This document shows, piece after piece, positions 24,701 to 40,997 of a stretch of DNA of 64,000 nt. The translations under genes and the position numbers were made by a program. Numbering within the stretch: position 1 is the stretch's first letter; each line of letters begins with the position of its first letter. The notes under the pieces are model-generated. The model had not been told where the DNA came from. It saw only the letters and a list, made by a program, of their open reading frames with translations, and made no database searches. Source of the DNA: Amphirosellinia nigrospora. Its lineage: Eukaryota > Ascomycota > Sordariomycetes > Xylariales > Xylariaceae. Location of the stretch: positions 11,691,569 through 11,755,568 of the forward strand of contig SCHM01000002.1 in the NCBI GenBank assembly GCA_004123355.1. Reading direction: 5' to 3'.

Positions 24701-26740
24701 ACTATTTTATATATTATATAACTTTTATATAGTTTAATTAAATTTAAATTATATTAGTTTAAAATATATTATTAATATTATTAAAAAAAACTTAAAATAT
24801 AAATATTTATATATAATTTATATTATTAGTTATATATAATAGTTTAAATATTTTTAAAATAATTAAAATATAAAAAATAATACGTTAAATTTTATTATTT
24901 TAAACTTTTTATTATGCAAAAAAAAAAAACTTAAATAAATAAAACTTTATATAAAGTTTAAAAAAATTTTATTTTTTAAATATTTTTTCGAATTTAATAA
25001 TAAAAAATTTTTTATATAAATAAAATATTATAATAATTTAAAAAACTAAACTAAAAATTTAGCTAAAATTAATTTTTATACGAAAAAATTTATTTAAGCT
25101 TATATTTTTTAATAAGCTAAAAAAATATATATTAATAATATATATTAATTTAAAACTATATATAATTTTACTATTATAGCTTAAATTATTAAGCTATAAA
25201 TATATAATATTAAAATATTAAATAAATAAATTAAATAATAAAAAAATAACTTATTAAAAAAGCTTACGTTTATTTTTTTCGATTTTTATTATACGAAGTT
25301 TTTTATTTTTATAAATAAATTATTTATAAATAATATAAATATAATTTTATAGTTTAAATTTATTATTATATTTATAATTAAAGCTTATATAAAAAATATA
25401 ATAAATTTAAAATTTAAAATCGAAAATAATATTATATATTAAAATTTAAATAAATATAAAAAATTACGCAAAATATTTTAGCTAACGAATTATATAATAT
25501 AATTAGCAGTTTTAATAATATTATTATTTTTTATATAATATTTTAAAAAATTATAAAAATATTTAATTTATTTTTAATATTTATTATTTTATATTTAGAT
25601 TTTAAATCGTTATATAACTATTTAATTAAGCTAAAAATAATTTAAAAAAAAAATTAATAATAAATATTATATTTTTTTAAAATTATAAAAAAAAAAAAAT
25701 CTTTAAAATATAATAAATTAATAATAAAAATAACCTAGCTAATATATTTATTAAATATATATTAAACTAAACATTAAAAACTTTAGTTTTTACGAATAAA
25801 TTATTTATATAAATCGAAATATTTATTAAAAAACCGTAAAAAATACGCTTATATAATAAATAGCAACTAAATATATATAAAAGCGATATATTACGTATAA
25901 ATATTTAAAAAAGCGGATATTATATATAAATAGTAAAAAACTTAAAAATTATAATAAAAATAATAACTAAAATTTATACTTTAAAAAACAATGTATATAA
26001 TTAATTTTTATCTTTTTTCTTTCCCCTTTTTAAACTTAAACTATATATAGTAAAAATAATAAACATTATGCGATATTAGTTAAACGGAGTACTTTAATAA
26101 TTAATATAACTGCTATATAAACTGTTTTAATATAAAACGACAATTTAGCTATAATTTTAAATAAAAATCGTATAAAAATTTTTTTTAATATATAAACTTC
26201 GCTTATATATTAGTAAAAATAATAATTAATAATACCTAGAAATAATATTATATAAAAAAATAAAAACGATTATATTTTTTTTATTTTATTATATAATAAA
26301 ATAAATTAGCTAAAATATATACTAGAAATTATTTATATAAATAAATAAATAAAAATATATATACGTTTATATATAACGTTAATATAAAGGTTTTATAGGC
26401 CCGACTTTTAGTAAAAAAGCTATAAACTTTAGTAGCGCTACTATTTTTTAAACATATAAAATTTTAAAACTATATAATACTATTAAAAACAAAAAACGTA
26501 AAACGTAAATAAAAACTTTAATAAAATTAATAAGTTTTATAGCAGTTATTATTTAATTAATTTTATTTTAATTATTTATTAATATAATATTTAAAAAAAC
26601 TTAAAAAATTTTATATAATAATAATAATAGCGGTAATAATAATAATATTATTACTAATATTATTAATACTATATTTATTTATAATAATTATTAAACTTAA
26701 TATTATATAAGTTTACGAAATTAATTAAAACATATATACG

Positions 26741-26742
<2 letters not shown>

Positions 26743-26775
<33 letters not shown>
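26743..26775. repeat. (AT)n microsatellite in E1-B, mirrored in D
   Basis: An unbroken AT run. Its counterpart in copy D is at about 27,553-27,586, and a third (shorter, interrupted) is in E1-outer at about 56,497-56,530. It therefore belongs to the E1 interior near the 5' LTR. Confidence 0.7.
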
Positions 26776-26777
<2 letters not shown>

Positions 26778-26874
26778 TATAAATATATGCGCGTAAAAAA
26801 AAAAAAAAATAAAAAAATAAAAAAATAATATAAAAATAACTTAACCTACGTATAATAGCAATAAATATAAAAGC

Positions 26875-27548
26875 TGTTAAGTAGCTAAGGGGTACGATAT
26901 TGTACGTAATAATAAATAAGATAAATATTAGTATATATCGATTTATTTTTTTTAACTATTTGTATAAAAGCTAGGCTTTCGTGCAGAAAATTTTTTTTAT
27001 ATAAAAAAAATTTTACTGCAATATATTATACGACCGAATTAAGCGGATATATTAGCCCGATTTTATTATATAAATAACTAATATTATAATTAATAATTAG
27101 CTATTATATATAATTAATACTGATATATTAACTTTATATGTAAATAATATTATAATTATAATATTAGCTTTTTTTTTTTTAGCTATAGCGTATTTTTGTA
27201 CGATTGCTTTTTTTAATATAAAAAATCTAAACGTAAAAAAAATATTAAATATATTATATAATAAATATATAAATAAAAAAACACCTAATAATATATTAAA
27301 TTATTATTTTTTAAAATATTTAATATTTATATAACCGTACATAAAAAAAAAAGTTAGCAAATATAAATAAAAAAGCTAATTTATATATAACTATTATATA
27401 TAATTTTTTTATTTAATTTATTTAAATATTTTAAAAAATTAAATAATACGTTGTTTTTATATTTACTATTATTATATATAAGTTAGGTTATTTTTATATT
27501 GCTTTTTTATTTTTATTTTTTTTTTTTTTTTTTATACGCGTATATTTA

Positions 27549-27587
<39 letters not shown>

Positions 27588-30500
27588 TTCGTACGTATAT
27601 TTTAACTAATTTTATAAACTTATATAATATTAAATCTAATAATCGTTATATAATAAATATAATATTAATAATAATATTAATATAAATAATATAACAATAT
27701 TAATAATATTAATAATAATATTATATATTATTATTATTATTATTATTATACGTAAAACTTTTTAAGTTTTTTTAAATATTATACTAATAAACAATTAAAG
27801 CAAAATCGCTATTAATATTAATAATAGCTATTATAAAACCTATTAACTTTATCGAGGTTTTTTATTTATATTTTACGTTTTTTGCTTTTAATAATATTAT
27901 ATAATTTTAAAACTTTATACGTTTAAAAAATAATAGCGCTACTAAAGTTTATAGCTTTTTTACTAAAAATTAAACTTATAAAGCTTTTATACTAATATTA
28001 TATATAAATATATATATATTTTTATTTATTTTATATAAATAATTTTAATATATATTTTAGCTAATTTGTTTTATTATATAATAAAACGAAAAAAATATAA
28101 TTATTTTTATTTTTTCGTATAATATTATTTTTAAATATTATTAATTATTATTTTTACCGATATATAAACAAAATTCGTACGTTAAAAAAATATTTTTATA
28201 CGATTTTTATTTAAAATCGCAATTAAATCGTTATTTTATATTAAAACAATTTACGCAGTAATTATATTAATTATTAAAATATTTTATTTATTTAATATTA
28301 TATAATACTAAGTTTTTAAAACGGCGTTTATAGCGTTTATATATAGCGATTATATAATGTTTATTATTTTTACTATATATAGTTTAAGTTTAAAAAAAAA
28401 ATAAAAAATAAAAAATTAATTATACGTATTATTTTTTAAAATATAAATTTTAATTATTATTTTTGCTATAATTTTTTAACTTTTTTACTATTTATATATA
28501 ATATTTATTTTTTTAAATATTTATATATAATATATTATTTTTATATATGCCCGGCTATTATTTATTATATAAATATATTTTTTATAATTTTTTAATAAAT
28601 ATTTTAATTTATATAAATAGCTTATTTATAAAAACTAAAGTTTTAATGCTTAGTTTAATATATATTTAATAAATATATTAGCTAAATTATTTTTATTATT
28701 AATTTATTATATTTTAAAGATTTTTTCTTTTTTTATATAACTTTTAAAAAATATAATATTTATTATTAATTTTTTTTTTTAAATTATTTTTAGCTTAATT
28801 AAATAATTATATAATAATTTAAAATTTAAATATAAAATAACTAATATTAAAAATAAATTAAATATTTTTATAATTTTTTAAAATATTATATAAAAAATAA
28901 TAATATTATTAAAACTATTAATTATATTATATAATTTGCTAGCTAAAATATTTCGCGTAATTTTTTATATTTATTTAAATTTTAATATATAATATTATTT
29001 TTAATTTTAAAATTTAAATTTATTATATTTTTATATAAACTTTAATTATAAATATAATAATAAATTTAAACTATAAAATTATATTTATATTATTTACGAA
29101 TAATTTATTTATAAAAATAAAAAGCTTTATATAATAAAAATTAAAAAAAATAAACATAAGTTTTTTTAATAGGTTATTTTTTACTATTTAATTTATTTAT
29201 TTAATATTTTAATATTATATAATTATAGCTTAATAATTTAAGCTATAATAATAAAATTATATATAACTTTAAATTAATATATATTATTAATATATATTTT
29301 TTAGTTTATTAAAAAATATAAGTTTAAATAAATTTTTTTATAAAAATTAACTTTAGCTAAATTTTTAGTTTAGTTTTTTTAAATTATTATAATATTTTAT
29401 TCGTATAAAAAAATTTTTTACTATTAAACTTAAATAAATATTTAAAAATAAAATTTTTTTAAACTTTATACGAAATTTTGCTTATTTAAGTTTTTTTTTT
29501 CGCGTAATAAAAAGTTTAGCGTAATAAAGTTTAATATATTATTTATTTATATTTTAATTATTTTAAAAATATTTAAACTATTATATATAACTAATAAATA
29601 TAAATTATATATAAATATTTATATTTTAAATTTTTTTTAATAATATTAATAATATATTTTAAATTAATATAGTTTAAATTTAGCTAAACTATATAAAAAT
29701 TATATAATATATAAAATAGTTTTTAAAAAATATTTTTTTTTTAGCTTTAAAAATAAATAAATATAAATATTATATAATAATTTATTTTTTAATTAAATAT
29801 AAGCTTAAATAATATTTTTAAGCTTATATAAAATTTTAAAGTTTTATATAAAAATAAAACTAAATATTAAAATTATTTATTAGTTTATTTATTAAATCGT
29901 TAGCAATTAAATTAAAATAATATTTTTTTAATATTATTATATTTTTATATAATAAGTTTAAACTTTTTATATAATTTTATAGTTTTTTTTTTAATTTTTT
30001 ATATAAAGCAAAATTTAAAAATATATTTTTTTTTATAAATATTTAAATTATATATAATAAATTTAAAAACGTTTCGTATAATAAATTTATTAATTTTATT
30101 ATATTTAACTTTTTAAATAGTTTATTAAAAATTATAATAATTTTATTTATATATAGCTTAATTATTAGCTTAAAAGCTTGCTTTTTTTTTTTATTAAAAA
30201 AATTTATAATATTTAAATATTATATAATAAATATATTTAAATATTATATAATAATAAAGCTAAGTTTTTTTTTTTAGCTAATTATATTTTTTTTAATAAT
30301 TATTAATTAATAAATTATATATTATTTTAATTTAAATTATTTATTAAAATATTTTTCGTATAATAATATAGCTTAATTTATATATATTAAAAATATATTA
30401 ATTTATTAATTAAAGCTACAATTATATTTAATTTTTTAATTATTTTAATTTTATATAGTTTTTTTATTTTATTTTTTTTTTTATATTAAAACTTCGCTTT

Positions 30501-33500
30501 AAAAAAAAATATAAATATATTATAAAAATAGTTTATTTCGTTTATTAATCGTATAATTAATTTCGATTTTTATATAGTTTTTATATAGTATTTTTATTAT
30601 TTTTTAAATAGCTACCGCTTTTCGTATAATAAAAAAAAAATAAAAAAACTTTTTATTAATATAAAAATAAACTCCGAAAATAAAAAAAATTAATATAAAA
30701 CTATTAAGTTTTAATATTATTTAATATTTTTATTATTATTTATAAAATTAATTTATTATTTATTTATATATCGATTTTTTTTTAAAAAATATTATATATA
30801 CGTTTAAATAGTTTATATATTTATTTTATTTTATTTATTATTTAATATACTTTAATAAATATTTATAATATTATACGCTAGTTATATATTTTTATTTGTT
30901 TAATATAATAAATTTTATTTAAAATTATATATAATATTATTAAAAAATTCTTAATAAATATTAATTTAATATTTATATAATATTTTTTATACGTTTTATA
31001 TAATATTAATTTTAAAAAATTTAAAATAATATAATAACGTTATAATATATAATATATTTTAATTTATATTTATATAATATTTATTAAGTTATTTTTAATT
31101 ATAAATTTAAATATTTTTAATTATAAATTTAAATCGCTATAAACTTTATATATATTTAATAATAATAAAATTTTTAGATTTTTTTTAAAATAAATTATTC
31201 GATTTTATATTTTGCGTAAAATAATATTTTATATAATTTTTTATATAAAAATATTTAAATTGTTATATAAACAATATAGTTTAATTTTTATAAAATAGCT
31301 AGCTATTTTATATAAGCTAATATTAAAAAATAAATAGCTTTATTTATATATAATAAAAATATTGCTTTTTATTTTTTAATAATAATATTTTTTATATTAT
31401 TAAATATACTTTTAAATAGTTTATATTTTTTAAAAAAAATAAAAATAAAATAAAAATATTTAAAATATAAAATATTATATAATTAATTTAATTATTAATT
31501 TTTATTATATTAACCGAAATTATTATATAGTTTTTATTAAAGTTTATTTTAGCTATTTTAAAAGTTTAAATAATTTTAGTTTTTAAGTTTTTTTATATAT
31601 AAACTTTTATTTATAGTTTTTTATAATAAAAAATTTTAAAGCTTTTATATTTTAAATAATATTTTAATATTTTATATAATATTAATTATTAAATATAAAT
31701 AAATTAAATAATTAGTTTATAATTATTAATTAAATATTTTTTTTTATTATATAATATATAAATATATTATTTATAATATATTATATAACGTTTTTATTTT
31801 ATATATTTAAATTTTTTTTTTTATATATATTTAAATAATTTTTATATTTAGTTAAATAAATTAAAAATTTTTCGGAATTAGTTTATTTTCGAATATTATT
31901 TCGTATATATTAAAATATTAGTTTTTTATACGAAACTTTTTTAAAAAATATAATTAATTAATTAATATTTTTTTTTTTAATAAATAAAATATTTTTTATT
32001 CGTATATAAATTTTTTAAAAAATAATTATTTATATAATTTTAGCTAATATATTATTTTTAAAAATTTTTAAAATATTATATAATATTTTATATTATATAA
32101 ATAATAATTAATTTAATTATATTATTAATTTATATAATAAAAATTTTTTATTTTTTATATAAATATTAAATTATTAAGTTTTTTTTAACTTAAAAATATA
32201 AATAAAATTTAAAAAAAATTTTTATATATAAATTTTTAAAAAATAAATATATTTTAAATTTAAAATATTTTTATATATATATATAATAGTTATATTTAAA
32301 TAAATTTTTTTTAAATATTTTATTTTAAATATTTTTTAAGCTTTAAATAATTTATTAATTATAATTTTAATATTTTATATAAAAATAAGTTTTTTTTTAT
32401 TTATATATTTATATAAAATAATATTAATTTAATTAGTTTAATATTAATTATAGTTTATAATTATATTAAAATATAAATTTATAATATTATATGTTTTTTT
32501 TTATATATAATTAAAACTAATATAATATATAATAATTTTTTATATAATTAATTAATATTATAAAAAATAAATATAAAATTAATTTTTTATAATTTTAAGC
32601 TTTTAATAATAATTAATAAACTATTATATTTTATTATAAAATAAATTATATAGTTTTTTGGAATAATTTTTTTTTTTTATTAAGTTTTTAAAAAAATTTA
32701 ATATTTTATAAATAAAATAGCTTTATTTTAAATATTATACGTAAAAAAATTTAAATTTTAAATAAAATATTTTTATATTTAATATTATATAATAAATAAA
32801 TTATTTTAAAGTTTAAAAAAAATTTTAAAAAATTAAATATTTTATTATATATTAAAAATATAATATATTTTTTTTTATAAAAATAAATTATTAACTAAAA
32901 TAAATAATAAATAATATTTAATAATTATAAAAAGTTTTTAAAATTTTACTTTTAATATTTTATTTTTATATAATATTTTATTATTTAAAGTTAAAAAGCT
33001 AGCTTTTAATTATATATATAAATTATTTTATAGCTATTTTTTTTATTTTTTTTTTTTTTTTTTTATTTGTTTTTTTATTTAAAAAAAAAAATTATAAAAT
33101 TATTTTATCGTACAAAAAACTTTATTAATTTTAAAATTATTAATTTAATATAAAAACATAAATATTATTTAAAATAATTATATAAAAATTTAAAATCCGT
33201 ACGCTAAAATATTTTGCTTTTTAAATTATATAATATAGTTTTTTTTTAACTATTTTATAAGTTTTTAATTTAAAATATTTTTATATAAAAAACGTTATAA
33301 ATTTTTTAATAATTTAAATATCGATTTTATTAAATATTTTAAGTTTTATTATTTTAAAGTTTTTATTAATATTTTTTAAAAATTTTTAAATTATATAAAA
33401 TATAATTATATTTTATATATAAATATATATTTACGCGTTAATTTATTTTATAGTAATTATTTTAAAGTTTTATAAAATATTTTTATATATAAAAGTTAAT

Positions 33501-34236
33501 AGTTTTTTATATAAAATTTAAAAATATATTAGTTTTTTAAGCGATTTTTTTAGCTATACTATTATATAAAATATTAGCTAAAAAAATAAAAATTATTTTA
33601 GCTATTTTTTTAAAAATATAACGTTTTTATATATTTAGCTATATTAGCTATTATATAATTAATTATTATTATTTATTATATTCGAAAATATTATAAATAA
33701 AAAAATTATTAAATTATATTATAAATTTTTATATAGTTCGTATATAATAATTAAAAAATAATATAATTATATATTATTAATTAAATTTTATATAAAATAT
33801 AGTATTAAAATATTAAAATAATTAATTTTTTTTTTTATTAATATAATACTAAAAAAACTAAAATATAATATAAAAACGTAGTTTATATAACTAAGTTTAA
33901 ATTCCGTTTTTTTTTTTACTAATTTATATTTTTTAGCTAAAAATATTAATTAATATTAAATAGCTAAAAAGTATAATATTATATATAATAATAAATAAAA
34001 TAAATATTAATATATATCGATTTATTTTTTTTAACTATTTATATAAAAGTTAAACTTTCGTATAAAAATTTTTTATATAAAAAAATTTTGCTACAATATA
34101 CTATATAACTAAATTAGGCGGATATATTAGCTTAATTTATTATATAACAACTAATATTATAATTAATAATTAATTATTATATACAATTAATACCGATATA
34201 TTAACTCCGTACGTAAATAATATTATAATTATAATA
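26875..34236 (+). mobile_element. E1-D: complete-length third E1 copy, inserted in B in the opposite direction
   Basis: 7.36 kb. The 5' LTR is 26,875-27,163 (starts TGTTAAGTAGCTAAGGGG), and the 3' LTR is 33,954-34,236 (same start altered to TATTAAATAGCTAAAAAG by C/G-to-T/A changes). An exact duplication AAAGC stands at 26,870-26,874 and 34,237-34,241. The insertion point is about 280 bp inside B from B's 5' LTR. Because D runs against B, the stretch 20.2-34.2 kb reads as a 14 kb inverted repeat centred near 27.2 kb. Structurally whole, but all coding frames are destroyed. Confidence 0.85.
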
Positions 34237-34583
34237 AAAGCAATATATTATTTAATTTTTTAAAATATTTAAATAAATTAAATAAAAAATTACGTATAAT
34301 AATAATATATAAGTTAGCTTTTTTATTTATATTTATTAACTTTTTTTTTACGTACGGTTATATAAATATTAAATATTTTAAAAAAATAATAATTTAATAT
34401 ATTATCGGGCGTTTTTTATTTATATACTTATTTTATAATATATTTAATATTTTTTTACGTTTAGATTTTTTATTAAAAAAATAATCGTATAAAAATATAT
34501 TATAGCTAAAAAAAAAAACTAATATTATAATTATAATATTATTTCTATATAAAATTAATATATTAATATTAATTATTATAATA

Positions 34584-34876
34584 GTTACGGATCTACAAGC
34601 TCTAGTGGCTATGCCCTATTACTAGCCATAGCACCCGTAATCTCTATTTGTAATAACTACTACTCATAATAAATACGTGACTGCTATTTATAGTAAATAT
34701 AGTTATAATGAATAAAAGCAGGCATTAATAGTAAATATAGCTGCTTTATGCGAGTATTTAAGCAGCTATTTATACTATAAATTTAAACCTTTTTTTTTTT
34801 TTTATTTTATTTATAGATTTATATATAATATATATATATACTAAAGCTTTGTTTTTTCGAATATATAAAGCGTAAT
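34584..34876 (+). repeat. E2 left LTR
   Basis: About 293 bp. It retains more G and C than anything around it (for example GCTCTAGTGGCTATGCCC), whereas the right LTR has the same positions changed to A/T. Confidence 0.75.
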
Positions 34877-37800
34877 TATTTATAAATTATTTAAAATATT
34901 ATAAATATTAGGATTACTTTTATAATATTTTTTAATTAAACTAAATAACTAATTTAACCTAAAAATATTAAAATGTTTTTAAAAAAAATTAAAATATAAG
35001 CATATACGGCCGTATATACTAAAGCTTTTATTAATATTTTAAACTTGCTTGTTTTAAATATTTAAAATAATAAGCTTTTTATAATAAAACTTTAGTAAAT
35101 AATAAAAAATATTTATTTTAGCTCTTTTAACTATATAAAACTATAATAGCGGGCCGTAAAAACTAATTATTTTAATTAATTTAATATAATAATTTTATAA
35201 TATTATTAATAATTATATATTTAAAAAATAAAAATTTAATATAAACGTTATTAGCTTTAATTAAATAATTTAATATTTAACTAGCAATTATATAAAACTA
35301 AAATAAAAAGCGCTAAGCTAGCTTTTACTTTAAATTAATAATATTATAATAAAATAATTTAGCCTAGCTTTAATAAAAATATAAATTAAACTAATATAAA
35401 TAATATATATAAAATTTTACTGCTATTTTTTAAAAATAAAAATATACGCTTTTTTAATAATAGTTTATTATTATTTTACTACTAATTTATATATATTCGC
35501 TAAAAAATTAAATAATAAAATAAAGTTTTATTTAACTAAACAAAAAAATAAAATAAAATTATTATTTTTTATAATAAAATATATATTATATTAATATATA
35601 CTATTAATATTTTTTAACTTATAACTAAAAAATTTTAATTAATAATAAACTAACTAATAAACTATTAATTAATTATTAAATAAACTATAAAAAATAACTA
35701 AATAATATAATTATACTTAAAATAACCTAAATATTTTAAACTAATAAATAATTAATTTACTAAATTATTATAAATAACCTTGTTTTATTAAATAATAAAA
35801 AAAAATAGCTAATATATAACTAAAATATTAATATTTATTTTTATAATAATATAATTAAAATAAACTTAAATTTAAAATATAAATTCGAGCTATATAAAAT
35901 TATTTTAAATTTAACGTTAATTAGTTTTATAATAATATAACTAAAATAGCTAATATTAAAATTTATATTAAAAGCTATATAGCTAATAATTTTTTTTTTT
36001 ATTTTTTATTTAATTATTTTATATATTTATTAATTTAAAAGCTATTTTAAAATATTTTAAAAAAATATTATAATATTAACTATAATAAAAAACTAAAGCC
36101 GATTTTTAATTATTTAGTTTTAATTAATATATTAGCTAAATTTTTTAAATTTTAAAACTATTTTTATTTATTTAACTAGTAAAATTAAATTTAATAAAAC
36201 TAAATAAAAAAAAAATTTAAAAATAAACTATTTTTTCGATTAATAACCGAAGCTATATTAAAATATTTAAAAAAAATATTAATTTAATATTTATATAAAA
36301 TTTATTTTTAAATAGTTTATTATTTAATAATAACCGATTATAAATAAAATAAAATTTATAAAAAAAAAACATAAAAGTTTGCTATTATAATTTTTATTTT
36401 TTTTTTTTTATTTTTATTTAAATAATTTTTTATTTTATTCTAAAACTAAATAATAATAATAATAATAATTTTGTTTAACTATTTAAGCTTAATATTAATA
36501 AAATATAATAATTAATTTTCAATAGTAAATATTTTAATTATTATTAATAAAAATATATTTTAAAAAAATGTTTTTTAAAAAATTAAACTTTAATAAATAA
36601 AAAAGCTTAAGTTGCTATTATTTTAGCTATATATAATATATCGGATATTAAGCCGGCTAATACGTAAAAAAATAAACTTATAATAAATATAAAAAAAAAA
36701 AATAACTTTAAAAAAATAGCTTTTTTTTTAAAAAAAATATTTTTAAAAAATATTATTATTAAAATAAATTTAATAAAAAAATATTTAAATAGAAAACTTT
36801 TATTATATATTTATATTTTATATAATAATAGATTTTTTTTAACTATAAATAATTTTTTTAAAAATATAAGAATAAATATATATAAGCGTAAACTAATAAT
36901 TTGCGGAAAAAATTATTAAACTATTTAACTTTATTATTATTATAGATTTTTTTGCTAAAAAGTTATAAAATAATAATAAAAACGGAAAAAATATTAATTA
37001 AGCTTTTTTATTATTATTAAAAATATATAAAAAACTTTTAAAAATAAACTTATAATTATTATCGATTTAATTTAATATAATTTTAAATAAACTATAATTT
37101 AAATATTATAATATTTTGCTAAATTATTAATAAAACTATTTAATATTTTTACTTTAGTTATTTTTTAATTATAATATAAAATACTATTTAATAATAAAAT
37201 AAATATATAGTATAATATTTTGCTTATTAATTTAATATTAATTAATAAAATTATAACTTTAAAATTAAAAAAACGTAGCGTTAATAATAATAAAAAATAA
37301 AATAATATTTAAATAATATAAAACTAAAAATATTTATTTTAAAGCATAATAATTTAGTATAAAAAAATTTCGATAAAATAAAATAAACGATATTTAACTA
37401 GCTTTTATTAAAACTTATTTTAAAAACATAAACTATATTTTTTCGCGAAAAATATAACCTCGATTTTTATTTAAAAGTTTAATAAAAAAGCTTTTATTAT
37501 ATAAATAAAACAGTTTAATTAGTATAAAAAAAATTAATAACTAAAATATTTAGTTTAAATACGATTATTTTTAATATAATAATAAAAAAAAACCGGGTAA
37601 AAAACGTTTATATTACTAGTATTAATAAAATCGATAAAATAATCGGAAGATTAAAAAAAATAAAAACGATTTTTCGGAAAAAAAAATAAAAAATTAAAAT
37701 AAAAAACATAAAAAAAATACTTAAAAAATATTAAAACTTAGTATACATTTTTAGCCGAATAAACTTTAATATATTATTATTATACTACTTATAAATAAAC

Positions 37801-40800
37801 TATAAAATAAAGTTTATTAAAAGTAAATTTAAAGCTAATTTAAGCTATAGTTTTTTATATAAATATTATTAAATAAATTAAAAACTATATAAGAATTTTA
37901 GTTAAAAATTTATATAAAAACTTTATTAAGCTTAATAATGTTTTATATAATATATTTATTTTATTTATAAAAAAAACAAATAGTAGGTTTTATTTTTATA
38001 TAATTATTATAAGCTAAACAAATTACGAAAAAAACTAATATTTGCTTTTTTTTTAAAAAAACCTTAGCCTATATTATTAAAGCGAAAATTTTTACTTAAT
38101 TTAATATATAATAATATTTAATTATATTTATATATTATTCGGAAATAAAAATTATATAACGTTTTATATAAAAATAATATATATTAATCGTTAGTATTAT
38201 TGTTTAGTTTATTAACAGATTTTTAACGTTTTAGTAATATATTAATAATATATTATTTAATTTTTTAAACGATTTTTATAGCGTATATTTAATAATATTA
38301 TTATTTATTCGGAAATAATAAAAAAATATATTATTTATATACATTATATATTAAAACAACTAATTTAAGCCGGATTATAAATTAACTTAAAAAAGTTTAA
38401 ATTTTATATTATTAAAACTAAATTTTTAAGCTATATTATTAATACTAAAAAATTCGAATAAATTTTGCTAAAATTAACGCCGTATTAAAATAAAAGATTT
38501 TTATATTAATTAAAAATATATAATCTTTTTTAGAATTTTATAACTTTTATTATAACTTTATCAATACTTAAAGTTATTATTATACTTTTAAACCGATTTA
38601 TATAAAAAGCGTACTTTTTATATAAATTAAAAAATATAAAAATTATTTTATTAATTTAAAAAAGCTTTAATATATTTTTTTTTTAAAATATTTTAATTAT
38701 AACTTATTAACAAAAGTTAAAACCGATTTTTTTAATAGCGTTAGTTTTAGCGTACTATTATAATTATATAATAAAACTAATATTTTATAGCGTATTTTTA
38801 AAAATTTTATAATATTAAATTAAACTATAGTAATTTTATAATAAAAATTACTAATAGTTATATTATATTTTAAAAAATAAAACCGAGCTAATTAGTAGCC
38901 GCGATAAGTTTTTTTTATATTTATTAATAATTAAATATTAAAGTTTTTTAACGAAAAATAATATTTTAATTTAAAATAAGCTAAATAAGTTAATTTTTTT
39001 TTAAAATATAATTTTTTAATATTATATTATTTTAAAAAAAATAATATATTAGCTAATATTTTATTACAAAAACAAAAAAACGATATAAAAAGCTAAAAAA
39101 AAAGCGTAATATTTTTATATATTTTAGCCGGTAAATAATATAGTACGATTAATTTTTATAAATAAAATTATATTAAATAAGTTTTATTAAAATACGCGAT
39201 AAACTAAATATTTTTATAAAATTATAATTAATCGAGCAAATTTTTAAAAAAAATATAAAAACGTAAATATAAAAATTTATTATTAATAAATAAAAAATAA
39301 TAAGCTAAAAACTTATAAAAGCTAAAAAAAATTAACTATATTTTATAAACGTTTAATTATTTTTAATTTTTTATATTTAAAATATATTTTATTAAAAAAT
39401 ATATTATAAAATGTTTATTATATATTTTAATAAAAATAAAATACGTAAACTAGTTATTAACATTATTAATAGCTTAAGCTAAATAAAAATTACGATTATT
39501 ATACTAAACTATATAAAATATAAACTTATTAAAGTATTTAAAAATAAAATTTTAATAAACTTATACTTTTTTTAATATTTAAACGTATATAGCGCTACTT
39601 TATTATTAATTTTAAACAAATATTTAAAAATAAATATAAATATAATAACGTATTAATTATAATAAATTATTTAAGTAAACAAATATAAATTATTTTTATT
39701 ATAAAAATAACTATAAAAAACGCTATTAAAATATATTATAAAAGATTTTTTAAGTTTTCGGGTATTTATAACCGTAATATTAAACTACGAATTTAGTTTA
39801 TTTCCGCTTTTATAAATAAGCTATATAAGCTAATAAGTATAAAATATACGCTAGCTATTATAAAATATTATAAAACTATAAAACAAATAGAAATTATAAA
39901 TAAATATATTAATTAAAAATTATAATTATATAAATTATTATTAAAATAACTAGTTTAAACGTATATTTATAATAAATTATATTTAAATATTAATTTTTTA
40001 TACTTTAATAAATTATTGTTTATAAAATTAAAATAAGTTTTTTAATATTATTTAATTTTAACTAAAAAAATCGGACTATAAAAAAAAGCTATAAAAGCTT
40101 TTTAAAAAAAAAAAAACAATTCGAACAAATATACAAAAAAAATAAAAAAATAGCATAGTTCGTCGAATTAGCTAAAAAAAACTTATAATATATTTAAAAA
40201 TAATATACTAATTAAACTAATAAATTAACGTAAACTTAATTTTAACGTAAAAATTATATATTAATTTTAAAAAAAAATAGTCTTAAAAAATAAACTATTT
40301 ATTAAATAATAAACTTTTTTATAATATAATAAAAGTTTAAAATATATAAAAAAACAGAAATATTTTTATATTAAACGTTTTATAACTTAAAAAATATTAA
40401 ACTTATTATATAAATTAACTAAAAAATATTTAAATAACCTATTATTAAATTAAAAAATAAAAAAAAAAAAAAAATAATAAACTTAAAAGTAAAAAAAGTT
40501 TATTATCGAAAAAATATAAATATTTTAATTTTATTATCGGAAATTATAGTATTAATAAACTAAAAAAGTTAGAACTTTAATAATATATAATACTTAATAA
40601 AAAATTTTAAAAATAATATAAAAATACTAAAGGATTTTTATAATATAAACTTTAATTTAATTAAACTTTTAGTAAAATTATAAATATAGCTAAAAGCGGC
40701 GTAAAAAAACAAATTTAATAAGCTATATTTAAATAATAATAAAGCTATAATATAAAAAAAAAAATAACGCAAAAAAAACGCGTAAATAAAAAGAATATAT

Positions 40801-40997
40801 AATATTATATATATTTAAATATTATATTAAGCAGAAAAAACTTTAAACAATATAAAAAAAGCTAATATAATAATTTAATAATATAAAGGCTTTATAAAAA
40901 ATTATATTAGTAAAAACCTGAAAGCGATTTTTTTTTTCGCTAAAAAATAATTACGATTTTAACCCTAGTTAAATTACTTTTTTTTTCAAAAAAAGTA

